Assembly (NCBI RefSeq): GCF_029379315.1
Contig: NZ_JAQYWQ010000060.1
Coordinates: 1 to 41,167, forward strand
Length of the DNA stretch: 41,167 nt
Source of the DNA: Nostoc sp. S13
GTDB lineage: Bacteria; Cyanobacteriota; Cyanobacteriia; Cyanobacteriales; Nostocaceae
Direction: 5' to 3'
A program made the translations under genes and the position numbers. Shown here in pieces: positions 29,013-37,280 of this stretch. Within the stretch, counting starts at the first letter, position 1; every line of letters starts with the position of its first letter. The notes beneath the pieces were generated by a model. That model saw only the letters and a list, made by a program, of their open reading frames with translations, was not told the origin of the DNA and ran no database searches.

Positions 29013-29162
29013 TTATATAATTTTTTCCAAATTATCAAAGAAATTTTTCAACATATGCGATAAAAGTTTTCCAACTAGAGTAAGCATTTTATCAATACGT
29101 TTATATTTAATAGACTGCCACAAAATCTCAATCAAATTCAACTTTGGGGAATAGCAGGGCAG
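29013..29162 (-). pseudogene. C-terminal remnant of an IS630-family transposase
   Basis: A 49-codon frame reading LPCYSPKLNLIEILWQSIKY, then KRIDKMLTL, which is the LPPYSPELNLIE..W motif around the last catalytic glutamate of IS630/Tc1 transposases. The rest of the element is gone: the opine dehydrogenase gene ends 19 bases away. Confidence 0.75.
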
Positions 29163-29180
29163 TTAAAGATGGTAATACCA

Positions 29181-30248
29181 TTAAAGTTGTTGACTAAGCT
29201 GATGCCGATCCAATTCCAGAAACTCAGCGTTCCACTCTAGAGGTATGTCAAGGAACTTATTTCCGATTGTGATGCAACTGTCCAGAAATGGTGTTTCTAC
29301 TCCAGTTAGGCGAGCTAAAACTTGTAGGGGAAAACAGCCATAAGGCAGATCCTCAACTAAATAGCGGTGATGAGGGTTACACAGCGTCGTATTGGAGTAG
29401 GCTCCAACCTGCTGCATATGTTCATAAAGCGATGATCCGGTGGTTCCATATGCGATTTGATAGTGGCTTTTGATATCAATTAAGTTGAGGACTCCCAGTG
29501 CTTCACCTACTGTCATACGATCGCGATCGAGGTGGTCAATTAGTCCAACAGTACGCGAACCAAGGTTATCATAGAGATTGTAATCCTCACCAGATTCCCA
29601 TCTAGCTAATGAAACCAGAAGCAGGGGAAGGTGGATAATGTCATTAACTTTATTAAGATTAATTTCTAAAACCGAAGCAGCAGCCCATAAATTACTAAAC
29701 ACAGCTTGGTAAGCGCTCACAATTCGATTTGTCATACTTCGGTTCTGAGCCGCCACAAAGAATTTGTTGGTAAGTGTGCTAATCCTAATTTTATCCTCCG
29801 TATTACCGCGACTGACGAAAGGAGTATTGTTGACATCACCCACAGCAGGCAACTGTTCTTTAGCTATTCCCAGTCTCTGGAGTACCTTACAAAAAACCCG
29901 ACCTGCAAAGCGACTAGCACAGAAAACCAGAACGTTCATTTGAGGATTGACATATTCAGCTAGAATCCTGGCGTAGGGTTCGATGTCTTGACCCCGACAA
30001 CAGATCAGGACGTTGAGTGGAAGTTTACCACCATTTAGTGCAGCCAACTCATAAATGTTATTAGAACAAGCTGCAACTAAATAACTTCCGGGACAAACTG
30101 ATCCAATTGAGTGAATGGTTTTTGTCTGGGCAACAATGGAAGAACGGCGAGAGAAAAGGTAAACAGTATGTCCTTGATTACTCAAATAGGCAGCTGTCGC
30201 TAAACCAATGTGTCCTTTACCTACAACTAGGTATTTAGTCTGTAGCAT
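29181..30248 (-). CDS. NAD(P)-dependent octopine/nopaline-type (opine) dehydrogenase
   Basis: 355 residues from ATG 30248. The N terminus MLQTKYLVVGKGHIGLATAA is a Rossmann GxGxxG fold with SRRSS positioned for the cofactor ribose. The C-terminal domain (LPLLLVSLARWESGEDYNLY ... DHLDRDRMTVGEALGV ... SLYEHMQQVG) matches opine dehydrogenases, which reductively condense an amino acid with an alpha-keto acid. A longer frame from 30395 exists, but the extra part lies in repeat DNA (near 30300-30350), so 30248 is preferred. The product is unknown; opines can be metal chelators or nitrogen stores. Confidence 0.8.
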   Translation of the reverse strand: MLQTKYLVVGKGHIGLATAAYLSNQGHTVYLFSRRSSIVAQTKTIHSIGSVCPGSYLVAACSNNIYELAALNGGKLPLNVLICCRGQDIEPYARILAEYVNPQMNVLVFCASRFAGRVFCKVLQRLGIAKEQLPAVGDVNNTPFVSRGNTEDKIRISTLTNKFFVAAQNRSMTNRIVSAYQAVFSNLWAAASVLEINLNKVNDIIHLPLLLVSLARWESGEDYNLYDNLGSRTVGLIDHLDRDRMTVGEALGVLNLIDIKSHYQIAYGTTGSSLYEHMQQVGAYSNTTLCNPHHRYLVEDLPYGCFPLQVLARLTGVETPFLDSCITIGNKFLDIPLEWNAEFLELDRHQLSQQL

Positions 30249-30527
30249 GTGCTCAGTAATCAATTTTTGAAATGCAATGCCTGTCTTGAAAATTTCAGAT
30301 GCCTGCGGCGGCTTCCGCCGTTGGCGTAGCCCGCCGCTCCGACTTTTTGCTGTGGCAAGCGGAGCCATCACTAATAAAAATCTGATGGTTGACATATGGA
30401 CACAGGTAGGTTGAACGAAAATATTTCGGCTTAAAATCCTTCATCATTCCGACAAAATCAGGACAAATTCTGTAGCTATAAATACACTTTTCATAAGAAA
30501 ATACCAGGGAAACTTTTTATTATTTTA

Positions 30528-30575
30528 GCAATTATTTTGGCTAGGTGTATGATATGCTTGCTACGAAGGGATAAA
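30528..30575 (+). repeat. Partial diverged copy of the window-end repeat
   Basis: TTGGCTAGGTGTATGATAT at 30538 aligns with positions 121-139. Flanking similarity is weak. It is in the same orientation as the left-end copy, about 400 bases upstream of vnfR2. Confidence 0.5.
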
Positions 30576-30710
30576 AAATAGTAATAAACTAACAAAAAGT
30601 CTAGAAATTACTTGACTTCCCGCAAAAACAAAAATTTGGCAAGTATTATGACAAGATGTATATAAAATTACAAAAGCATTAACACGACTTCCAGCAGAAA
30701 AGGCACACAC

Positions 30711-30816
30711 TATAGCAATCCGATTTTATTTGGTGAATCACTCATAGAGATAGGGAACGGTGAAGAAATAATAAAGGTGTACTGAGTTTTTTCAAAAATA
30801 AAATAGAAGTCCTATA
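30711..30816. mobile_element. MITE-like element, TATAGCAATCC ends
   Basis: Begins TATAGCAATCCGATTTTATT and ends AATAAAATAGAAGTCCTATA, the same terminal scheme as the element at 18537-18686, with a different interior. Non-coding. Confidence 0.65.
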
Positions 30817-30972
30817 GAAAACCTTGCTATTACTTAGGCAGTCAATCATGAAAAATTTCACCATCAGTTATGAAAATCGGCTTTCCCCTACACCCTTTTT
30901 CAAGTCAGATTAAATGAGATATGTCCGCTACGGCTTTTTCTAACGGAGAGATACAGCTTCATAAAACAGGAT

Positions 30973-32352
30973 ATGAATATTTGCAATAACCTGAAGGCAA
31001 TTAGGAATCGTCTGGGGATGAGTCAGCAAGAGTTAGCTAATATAGCTGGCGTAACCCGTCAGACTATTGGTGCTGTGGAAACGGGACAATGTGCGCCTTC
31101 TGTTACTATTTCTTTGCGTTTAGCTAAGGCACTTGGTTGCCAAGTTGAGGACTTATTCTGGCTAACAGAGGAGGATTTACCGAAAATTGAGGCGATTCTT
31201 GCCGATTCGTCCCCTAACCTACAGCAATCACAAGTTATTGTAGCGCGGATTGGGGATCGATGGATAGCTTATCCCCTATTAGGCAGAGATGCTTTTTGCA
31301 TCGAAATGATTCCATCTGATGGTGAAGTAGTTGCGGTGGACGGGTTAAGAGGCATAAACAAACTGCTGAACCCGGAGGGTGAGATAGTTGCAGTCAGCCA
31401 CGCCATTGTCGGGAGTGGTGTTAGCGCAAGCGAATCGGTAGCGAGTCTTCTCCCAAGGGGAGATGCCAAAGGCGAACGAGCGTCCGTAGGAGCATCACCT
31501 GTAGGGGTGGACGGGTTCCCCAATATAAGCAAACTGCCATTACCGTCAGTGTTAGCAAAGAACGAGCTTCAGGTGGAGGGTGAAGCACAGAACCAGACAG
31601 GTACAAATAAAGTCCTGGTTCGGCTTCTGGATAATATGGACAAATTGCACAACACAGTTGTGATTGCTGGTTGTACACCTGTGCTTTCCCTCTTAGCAAG
31701 AGCAACTCAACGCTGGTATCCGCAACTGCGAGTTCATTATCGTTTGACTCATAGCAAGCCTGCATTGCGTAGTCTATGCCGAGGTGAAGTTCACATTGCA
31801 GGGATGCACTTATATGATCCCGAAACTGAGGAACATAACATTCCCTTTGTGCGAGAAGCTTTAGCTGGTAGGAGTGCAGTTTTAATTACCCTTGGAGTTT
31901 GGCAAGAGGGATTATTAGTCCCACCAGGAAACCCAATGGGAGTTAAAACAGTTTCCGACTTAGTAGAATTTGGAGCAACTGTTGTCACCCATGAAGTGGG
32001 TTCTGGCAATCGGATGCTTTTAGAACGGAAACTGCAAGAAGAAGGAGTGCCATTGGAGGCTATGAAAAGATTTGACCAAATCGCTCACAACCATCAAGAT
32101 GTTGCTTTATCTGTAGCTTCAGGAATCGCTGATGCAGGTATCAGTACGGCATCTATAGCTGCTACCTTTGGTTTGGGATTTATTCCCCTTCATAGTGCGC
32201 GATACGATTTGGTGATTTTTAAGGAATATTTGCAAGAATCACCAGTACAGCAGTTTCTCAATATCTTAGGAAATCGGCTAGTGCGATCGCAATTACAAAT
32301 TCTCGGTGGTTATGACATCAGTAAGACTGGGGAAGTTGTAGCAAATCTTTAA
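30973..32352 (+). CDS. vnfR2: VnfR-like transcriptional repressor (XRE HTH plus PBP-like sensor), copy 2
   Basis: 459 residues, the same two-domain design as the protein at 2293-3834. HTH: NRLGMSQQELANIAGVTRQT. The sensor domain has VVIAGCTPVLSLLARATQRW, GMHLYDPETEEHNIPFV, VGSGNRMLLERKLQEEG, SGIADAGISTASIAATFGLG. The linker (about residues 120-215) is again swollen by in-frame repeat DNA but with a different arrangement. The gene stops 26 bases before tupA, so regulator and tungstate/molybdate transporter are probably co-transcribed. It presumably binds molybdate or tungstate and represses alternative nitrogenase and/or transporter genes. The leader is duplicated from, or to, vnfR1. Confidence 0.82.
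   Translation: MNICNNLKAIRNRLGMSQQELANIAGVTRQTIGAVETGQCAPSVTISLRLAKALGCQVEDLFWLTEEDLPKIEAILADSSPNLQQSQVIVARIGDRWIAYPLLGRDAFCIEMIPSDGEVVAVDGLRGINKLLNPEGEIVAVSHAIVGSGVSASESVASLLPRGDAKGERASVGASPVGVDGFPNISKLPLPSVLAKNELQVEGEAQNQTGTNKVLVRLLDNMDKLHNTVVIAGCTPVLSLLARATQRWYPQLRVHYRLTHSKPALRSLCRGEVHIAGMHLYDPETEEHNIPFVREALAGRSAVLITLGVWQEGLLVPPGNPMGVKTVSDLVEFGATVVTHEVGSGNRMLLERKLQEEGVPLEAMKRFDQIAHNHQDVALSVASGIADAGISTASIAATFGLGFIPLHSARYDLVIFKEYLQESPVQQFLNILGNRLVRSQLQILGGYDISKTGEVVANL
31440..31530 (+). repeat. Interspersed repeat DNA inserted in frame within vnfR2
   Basis: Carries the TTCTCCCAAGGGGAGA core also found at ~2684 in vnfR1, followed by GCCAAAGGCGAACGAGCG. It is translated as LLPRGDAKGERASVG without disturbing the frame. 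It lies after the GINKLLNPEGE segment here, but before the equivalent segment in vnfR1. Confidence 0.7.
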
Positions 32353-32377
32353 TGATTTTGTGTAACAGCTTATTACT

Positions 32378-33292
32378 GTGTCAATGCGTAAATCATATAT
32401 TTTTAGAGGTTCTATGATTCGGAGAATTTTCATTGCATGTTTGGCGTGTTGCTTGGTGATTCTGAGTGGTGAAGCTAGTGATATACTGGTCAAGCAAAAG
32501 CCAGCTATTGCACAGTCGTCAACTAATAAAAATGTGATTGTGGCGATGACAACCAGCATTGAGGACAGTGGGCTGTTAGATGATTTAGTTCCGGCGATTG
32601 AAAAGAAAACAGGATATACACTGAAAAAGGTTGCAGTCGGCACCGGACAAGCTTTGGCTCTGGCTCAAAAAGGTGAGGTTGACGCGCTATTTGTCAATTC
32701 ACCTAAAGCCGAACGCAAAGTTTTGGCAGGTGGAGCAGTAATTAATCGACACTTGGTAATGCACAATGACTTTGTAATTGTTGGCCCAGATGCAGACAAG
32801 GCAAAGATCCGAGGGAAAAAGAATGCTGTAGAAGCATTCTCCCTGATTGCCAAAAATCAAGCATTGTTTGTATCGCGGGGTGATGACTCAGGTACTAACA
32901 AACTAGAAAAAGATTTATGGCAACAGGCAAAAGTCACACCATCAGGCAGTTGGTATCAGCAAACAGGTTCAGGAATGGCGCAAACTTTGCAAGTCGCTAA
33001 TCAAAAACTAGGATATACCTTAGCAGATCGAGCAACCTATATATTTCAAAAGAAAAACCTGTCTTTGCCAATACTGGTGCAAGGAGATAAGAAACTGTTA
33101 AATCTGTACCATGTCATGGAAGTAAATTCTCAGAAATTCCCCAAAGTGAACAGTGCAGGAGCTAAAGCATTTATTAATTATGTCTTATCTCCTGAAGGAC
33201 AGACACTGATTGCAGCCCACGGGAAAAAAGAGTTCAAACAACCGCTATTTTATGTTGATGCAGGTAAAACAGAGAAAGATTACGGCTTTTAG
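32378..33292 (+). CDS. tupA: Tungstate/molybdate ABC transporter substrate-binding protein TupA
   Basis: About 290-304 residues. The signal peptide is probably MIRRIFIACLACCLVILSG ending near AIAQSS, so the ATG at 32414 may be the true start; ATG 32384 and GTG 32378 extend it. The mature part has TupA hallmarks: VAMTTSIEDSGLLDDLVPAI, GYTLKKVAVGTGQALALAQ, VMHNDFVIVGP, SRGDDSGTNKLEKDLW, GSWYQQTGSGMAQTL. It captures tungstate (or molybdate) in the periplasm. It directly follows vnfR2. Its cognate permease gene is now 1.4 kb away because of a tnpB insertion. Confidence 0.9.
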   Translation: MSMRKSYIFRGSMIRRIFIACLACCLVILSGEASDILVKQKPAIAQSSTNKNVIVAMTTSIEDSGLLDDLVPAIEKKTGYTLKKVAVGTGQALALAQKGEVDALFVNSPKAERKVLAGGAVINRHLVMHNDFVIVGPDADKAKIRGKKNAVEAFSLIAKNQALFVSRGDDSGTNKLEKDLWQQAKVTPSGSWYQQTGSGMAQTLQVANQKLGYTLADRATYIFQKKNLSLPILVQGDKKLLNLYHVMEVNSQKFPKVNSAGAKAFINYVLSPEGQTLIAAHGKKEFKQPLFYVDAGKTEKDYGF

Positions 33293-33377
33293 AAAAACTT
33301 GAGCATCAGATCGTTAAGGGTTGCTTGACTGCATATTTGAGTATTCTTTCCCAATTTTTTAAGAGATTTGTATTTGT

Positions 33378-33560
33378 AAGCTTACCCCGGTCTAAAGACA
33401 CCGGGCTTTCAGTAGCCCTGAGCTATCGGTACTGAGTTCACAGCACAAATAACCCGAACCTCCAGGCAGGCTTACAGACTGCCCCAAAAGAGAAATCATT
33501 TTTGCACCATTCAAATCAGCGTCACCATGCCAAGAACAGTTACCACACTTGAAACGCTTA
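33378..33560 (-). ncRNA. Putative omega-RNA region of TnpB
   Basis: In IS605-type elements, the guide RNA scaffold overlaps the 3' end of tnpB and the right-end hairpin, with host flanking sequence as guide. The hairpin at 33386-33405, overlapping the stop, fits this. The guide would be the bases just beyond it toward tupA (positions below ~33380). Extent inferred from the family, not seen directly. Confidence 0.35.
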
Positions 33561-34561
33561 TCCGACCTCAACCCAATGTACAAGCACTGGTGGCAGGTTT
33601 GGCTAGTGTAGGCTGGTGGCACTGCAACTACTTCCACTCCTTCCTTAATGCCCTTGTACTCAAGGAAGTACCGCAATTGATAAAACGACCAAGAATTAGA
33701 GCGTCTGCGCTCAACCTTGTTTCTAGGTTGCTGATTGGTGCGCTCCCTAATCCCTGTCAGGTTTTCAATAGCAACAATTGCTTTGGTGGATTTCGCTTGC
33801 TGAATAATTCGGTAGCTGATTTGATGGTTGAGCCATTGCTGAAATCTTCTCTCACGCCCCGACAGCCGTTGCAAAATCTGTCTCGCTCGACGGCGAGTAG
33901 ATCTTGTGCCTTTCGACGCAATATGTTGGAGAGAAGTCCTTACCCTAGAGAACTTGTCTCTAACATCATTGATTTGTTTCCCGTCCCATTTGTCGCCGTT
34001 ACTGGTTACGGCGATATCTCTACGCCCAAAATCCACACCAATAACGTTGTTTGGTTTAAGTGGTTGGGGTGCTTCATCTTTGATTTGAATATGAATGTAG
34101 TAAGAATTATTACGATGTTTACACAACTGCGCCGATGTCGGGGAACTACCTTTGAGCTTTCCTCTTTGGTAATTGCCGACATCAATCTTGATATGCTCCC
34201 TACTATCCAGCAAAGTCAGGCTAACACTCCAGTCTTTCTCCCTAAATGCAAAAATTCTAGCGTCGTAGTCGGCGCTAGTAGGCTTAAAGTCTTTGACTGG
34301 TTTACTTTGCTGCTTTGCTGTTTTGCGGTTCGCCCCTACTCTGGCACAAGCCCTAACAGCCAAATTAGCAGACAACCCAAACAACGAACGCAAGTCTTGA
34401 TAGACCATGTTTTGAATGGTTGTCTTGCTTGTTATTTGAGGTTTAACTTGCTGATTGGCATAGTTGCAAGCATCCGCAAACGCCTTCAAAGTTGCCTCTA
34501 TTTGGGCAACTTGTTCAGGAGTGTGGTTAAGCTTGCAAACTAGTGTCAGTACTTGTTCCAT
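33392..34561 (-). CDS. tnpB: TnpB RNA-guided nuclease (IS605 OrfB family)
   Basis: 389 residues. The split RuvC nuclease is intact: D177 in IGVDFGRRD, E266 in AIENLTG, D349 in GDADLNGA. A four-cysteine zinc finger lies between the last two (TCHQC and KCGNC, C323/C326/C339/C342). The N-terminal half is the helix-turn-helix/WED-like region. All catalytic residues are kept, so it may be an active element nuclease. It is inserted on the opposite strand to the tup genes. Confidence 0.93.
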   Translation of the reverse strand: MEQVLTLVCKLNHTPEQVAQIEATLKAFADACNYANQQVKPQITSKTTIQNMVYQDLRSLFGLSANLAVRACARVGANRKTAKQQSKPVKDFKPTSADYDARIFAFREKDWSVSLTLLDSREHIKIDVGNYQRGKLKGSSPTSAQLCKHRNNSYYIHIQIKDEAPQPLKPNNVIGVDFGRRDIAVTSNGDKWDGKQINDVRDKFSRVRTSLQHIASKGTRSTRRRARQILQRLSGRERRFQQWLNHQISYRIIQQAKSTKAIVAIENLTGIRERTNQQPRNKVERRRSNSWSFYQLRYFLEYKGIKEGVEVVAVPPAYTSQTCHQCLYIGLRSDKRFKCGNCSWHGDADLNGAKMISLLGQSVSLPGGSGYLCCELSTDSSGLLKARCL

Positions 34562-34664
34562 AAGATAAGTTATATCACAGGTGATGGCTATTTTTAAATA
34601 GCCGAGTCTTGTTTCCTCTGCGACCTAAAGGTGCGCGGCTTCCACATTCTTGCGAGGTTTTTAG

Positions 34665-35363
34665 GTGAATACAATCATCGAAGGGGCTGTGAAAGCTCTT
34701 GAGCTATTAACCAGTGGCGATAGTGACGTTTTCCAAGTCATGACGATGACATTGTTCGTATCTGGAATAGCTACAGCCATTAGCGTTTTACTGGGACTAC
34801 CGTTAGGACTGTGGCTAGCATTAGTGGATTTCGTCGGCAAGCAGACTCTGACTAGTTTGATTAACTTTGGTATGGGATTACCGCCAGTTGTAGTTGGTTT
34901 ATTTGTCAGTGTGTTTTTGTGGCGGTCTGGCCCGTTAGGAAATCTTGATTTGATGTACACGCCCACAGCGATGATTATAGCCGAAGCGATCATTGCTTTT
35001 CCAATTGTAGCTGGCTTCAGTTTTACAGCAATTATCAGTATTAATCCGAAACTACGCTGGCGACTGTTATCAATGGGGGCGACACAGTGGCAAGTCAACT
35101 GCTTGCTAATCAAGGAAGCACGGTTAGGGTTAATGGCTGCAATCATGGCTGGTTTTGGTCGCGTCATCTCGGAAGTTGGTGCATCGATGATGGTGGGCGG
35201 CAATATCAAAGGACAGACTAGAGTCCTGACTACAGCGATAGTTTTGGAAGTAGGGAAAGGAAATTATGATGTTGCAATGGCGATCGCATACATTCTTCTG
35301 ATCATCACATACACTGTGATCGTATTGCTGACTATCCTACAGCATGACAGGAAAATTCTATGA
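34665..35363 (+). CDS. tupB: Tungstate/molybdate ABC transporter permease TupB
   Basis: 232 residues, five or six membrane helices, with the ATPase-contact loop MGATQWQVNCLLIKEARLGLMAAI and SEVGASMMVGGN. The N-terminal helix region TLFVSGIATAISVLLGLPLG is typical of ModB/TupB. It starts with GTG behind GAGG. The region just upstream is the tnpB element end, so the native leader may have been altered. The stop overlaps the next gene by four bases. Confidence 0.9.
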   Translation: MNTIIEGAVKALELLTSGDSDVFQVMTMTLFVSGIATAISVLLGLPLGLWLALVDFVGKQTLTSLINFGMGLPPVVVGLFVSVFLWRSGPLGNLDLMYTPTAMIIAEAIIAFPIVAGFSFTAIISINPKLRWRLLSMGATQWQVNCLLIKEARLGLMAAIMAGFGRVISEVGASMMVGGNIKGQTRVLTTAIVLEVGKGNYDVAMAIAYILLIITYTVIVLLTILQHDRKIL

Positions 35364-36442
35364 GTACTAATGAGTATGTCCTAAAGATGCGGCAGGTGAG
35401 CGTCGATAGCAAAACACGTAAAAATATCCTGTCAATTGAAAATTTTGCAGTCCGTCCAGGGGAACTAATCGCTGTACTTGGCCCCAATGGCGCGGGTAAA
35501 AGCACTTTGTTAAGAACAATCAATCTTTTGCAACCTTACCGTGGTGAGATGCAATTATTTGGACTGGATGTTCGCAATACCAATAAAACATTGTTGCGTC
35601 GTCGTTCGGCTTTGGTATTTCAGGAAACATTACTACTGGATGACACTGTTTTTAATAATGTTGCCAAGGTATTAAAGTTTCGCGGAACACCAACACACAA
35701 GATTAAGCAAACGGTACATACTGCACTTGCAACTTTTGGCTGTGAACACCTGGCAAATCAGTCAGCTCGTTCTCTCTCTGGTGGTGAAGCAAAGCGGGTT
35801 TGTATTGCCTGCGGTTTAGTTGCTGATTCCGAATTACTGCTTTTGGATGAACCTTCTGCCTCTTTAGATGTGGGAATACGTCCCCAGATGATCGAGAAAA
35901 TTAGACAATGGGCGCAAGCGAGGGGATCAGCAGTCATATTAGTCAGTCATAATTTTACAGATATATTGCATTTTGCTGATCGAGCGATCGCATTATTTGA
36001 CGGATATATTGTACAGGATGATAAATTGGAAACCATCATCCGCCGACCAGCTAACGAGCAGTTGGCCAGACTGGTAGGGATAGATAATATTATTCCGTGT
36101 CGAGTAGAACGCAGTAACCGTGGAAGTTTTATCAAATTTGCAAACGGGATAGAGTTTTTATATCCTGGGGAAATCACCAAGCCAATTACTTCATGTTGTT
36201 TATCTGGCGATACTTTCAATCTTTACGATGTAAATTCTTCAATATTGCATAAACCTTGGTCAGTAATTATTGAAGGGCTAATAGAACGGGTTTTAAATGG
36301 TATTGGGATTTGTAGTATTTGGGTTAAGGTGGGAGAACAAACTTTAATCGCCAGAGTGCCTCGGAATCATATATCCGGCAATGTATATCCCCATCAAATG
36401 ATTAAACTAGCATTTAATGCGGCAGATGCACATTTTGTTTAG
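35360..36442 (+). CDS. tupC: Tungstate/molybdate ABC transporter ATP-binding protein TupC
   Basis: 360 residues. Walker A GPNGAGKST, signature LSGGEAKRV, Walker B LLLLDEPSASLD, switch His in VILVSHNF. After residue ~235 there is a C-terminal extension (GIDNIIPCRVERSNRGSFIK ... LIERVLNGIGICSIWVKVGE) like the TOBE/MOP-type oxyanion-binding domain of ModC, which can give feedback inhibition. It is coupled to tupB by a 4-bp overlap. Confidence 0.9.
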   Translation: MSTNEYVLKMRQVSVDSKTRKNILSIENFAVRPGELIAVLGPNGAGKSTLLRTINLLQPYRGEMQLFGLDVRNTNKTLLRRRSALVFQETLLLDDTVFNNVAKVLKFRGTPTHKIKQTVHTALATFGCEHLANQSARSLSGGEAKRVCIACGLVADSELLLLDEPSASLDVGIRPQMIEKIRQWAQARGSAVILVSHNFTDILHFADRAIALFDGYIVQDDKLETIIRRPANEQLARLVGIDNIIPCRVERSNRGSFIKFANGIEFLYPGEITKPITSCCLSGDTFNLYDVNSSILHKPWSVIIEGLIERVLNGIGICSIWVKVGEQTLIARVPRNHISGNVYPHQMIKLAFNAADAHFV

Positions 36443-36518
36443 AAAAAATTGCGTTGCTGAATTGAGATACAGAATTTAAAAATCAGCTATTCTCAACTCT
36501 TACTCTCTGTTACTCTAA

Positions 36519-36609
36519 TAGACATCTCCGAAAAAGAATGTAGAGACGCGAAATTCCGCGTCTTTATAAGGGTTCTAGATAACGCATATTTAATTTCTGA
36601 AGATGTCTA
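36519..36609. mobile_element. MITE-like element with TAGACATCT ends
   Basis: TAGACATCT at 36519-36527 is inverted as AGATGTCTA at 36601-36609, with an internal AGACGCGAAATTCCGCGTCT palindrome. A second, truncated copy starts at 38742. Intergenic after tupC. Confidence 0.65.
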
Positions 36610-36722
36610 ATGTACTGAAACATCAAAGATTTGAGCGAAGCATTACTTAATTTTACTAGTATGGTTGATTTACAGGCTTAGTCGTAAGATGCAACTGCTT
36701 CTTCGTGGTGTCCCAAATTCAC

Positions 36723-37166
36723 CTACAAAACCATTAAATAAGTATCTTTTCCTTCCACTGGCAAAACTCGCAATTTCTGATTTTGTAAATTGGGTTCTAA
36801 TCCTAAATCTTCTAAAGGTATTAATCCCAATAACGGATCTGAACCTTCTGGTAATTCAATACAATTGAATGTCCCTTCTCTTCCCTCAACTGAAAGATTT
36901 AACATTTTAAAAACCCGAGCTTTTTGTACTCCTGTAGCTATTTTTACATCTACTTCTCCTTGCAGAGGCAATCCCAAATCAAGAATAATATTTTTAGGCA
37001 AGCACAGCCTTGTTGCACCTGTGTCAACTAAAACATCATGTAAAGTAATTGAGCGTATTTGTTGTGTGGGAATAAATCCTCTTTCTGCGAGAGTTTGGTC
37101 AATTTGGTTAGTAATAGTGATTGTGGTAGTTACTTTACCCATTTTTTCACTTTTGCTATTTGTCAT
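36723..37166 (-). CDS. Retropepsin-like aspartic protease-fold protein
   Basis: 147 residues. LVDTGATRLCLPKNIILDLGL carries the DTGA motif of single-domain (clan AA) aspartic proteases, followed by KIATGVQKARVF, and later GLIPLEDLGLEPN equivalent to the ILG motif. Bacterial members are dimeric, and many are of unknown role or domesticated. The start could be ATG 37166 or ATG 37142 (MGKVTTT). No clear operon partner. Confidence 0.78.
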   Translation of the reverse strand: MTNSKSEKMGKVTTTITITNQIDQTLAERGFIPTQQIRSITLHDVLVDTGATRLCLPKNIILDLGLPLQGEVDVKIATGVQKARVFKMLNLSVEGREGTFNCIELPEGSDPLLGLIPLEDLGLEPNLQNQKLRVLPVEGKDTYLMVL

Positions 37167-37280
37167 ATTATTTTGCTATTATTACCCCCCTTAATCCCCC
37201 GTTCATTGGTGGGAAACAGGAAATCCAGTTTCTTCCCTAATCCATCGGGGAGGATTAGGGTGGGGTAAAACTCAAATTTA

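Larger units (their letters stand above)
30249..30972. other. Intergenic region between opine dehydrogenase and vnfR2
   Basis: Divergent promoters are expected here. It holds a CTGCGGCGG/CCGCCG-type repeat (~30302-30345), a partial window-end repeat (30528-30575), a MITE (30711-30816) and, at about 30920-30960, a leader segment (ACGGCTTTTTCTAACGGAGA) also present before vnfR1. Confidence 0.6.
33378..34605 (-). mobile_element. IS200/IS605-type insertion carrying only tnpB
   Basis: It sits between tupA and tupB. The right end has a hairpin (CCCGGT at 33386-33391 with ACCGGG at 33400-33405) that contains the tnpB stop. The left end is near GGCTATTT/AAATAGCC (about 34584-34601). There is no tnpA, so it needs help to move. 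Exact boundaries are estimates. Confidence 0.75.

Noticed and set aside
33527..34543. 338-codon plus-strand frame antisense to tnpB
   Set aside because: It is a shadow of tnpB; the minus-strand product has all RuvC and zinc-finger motifs.
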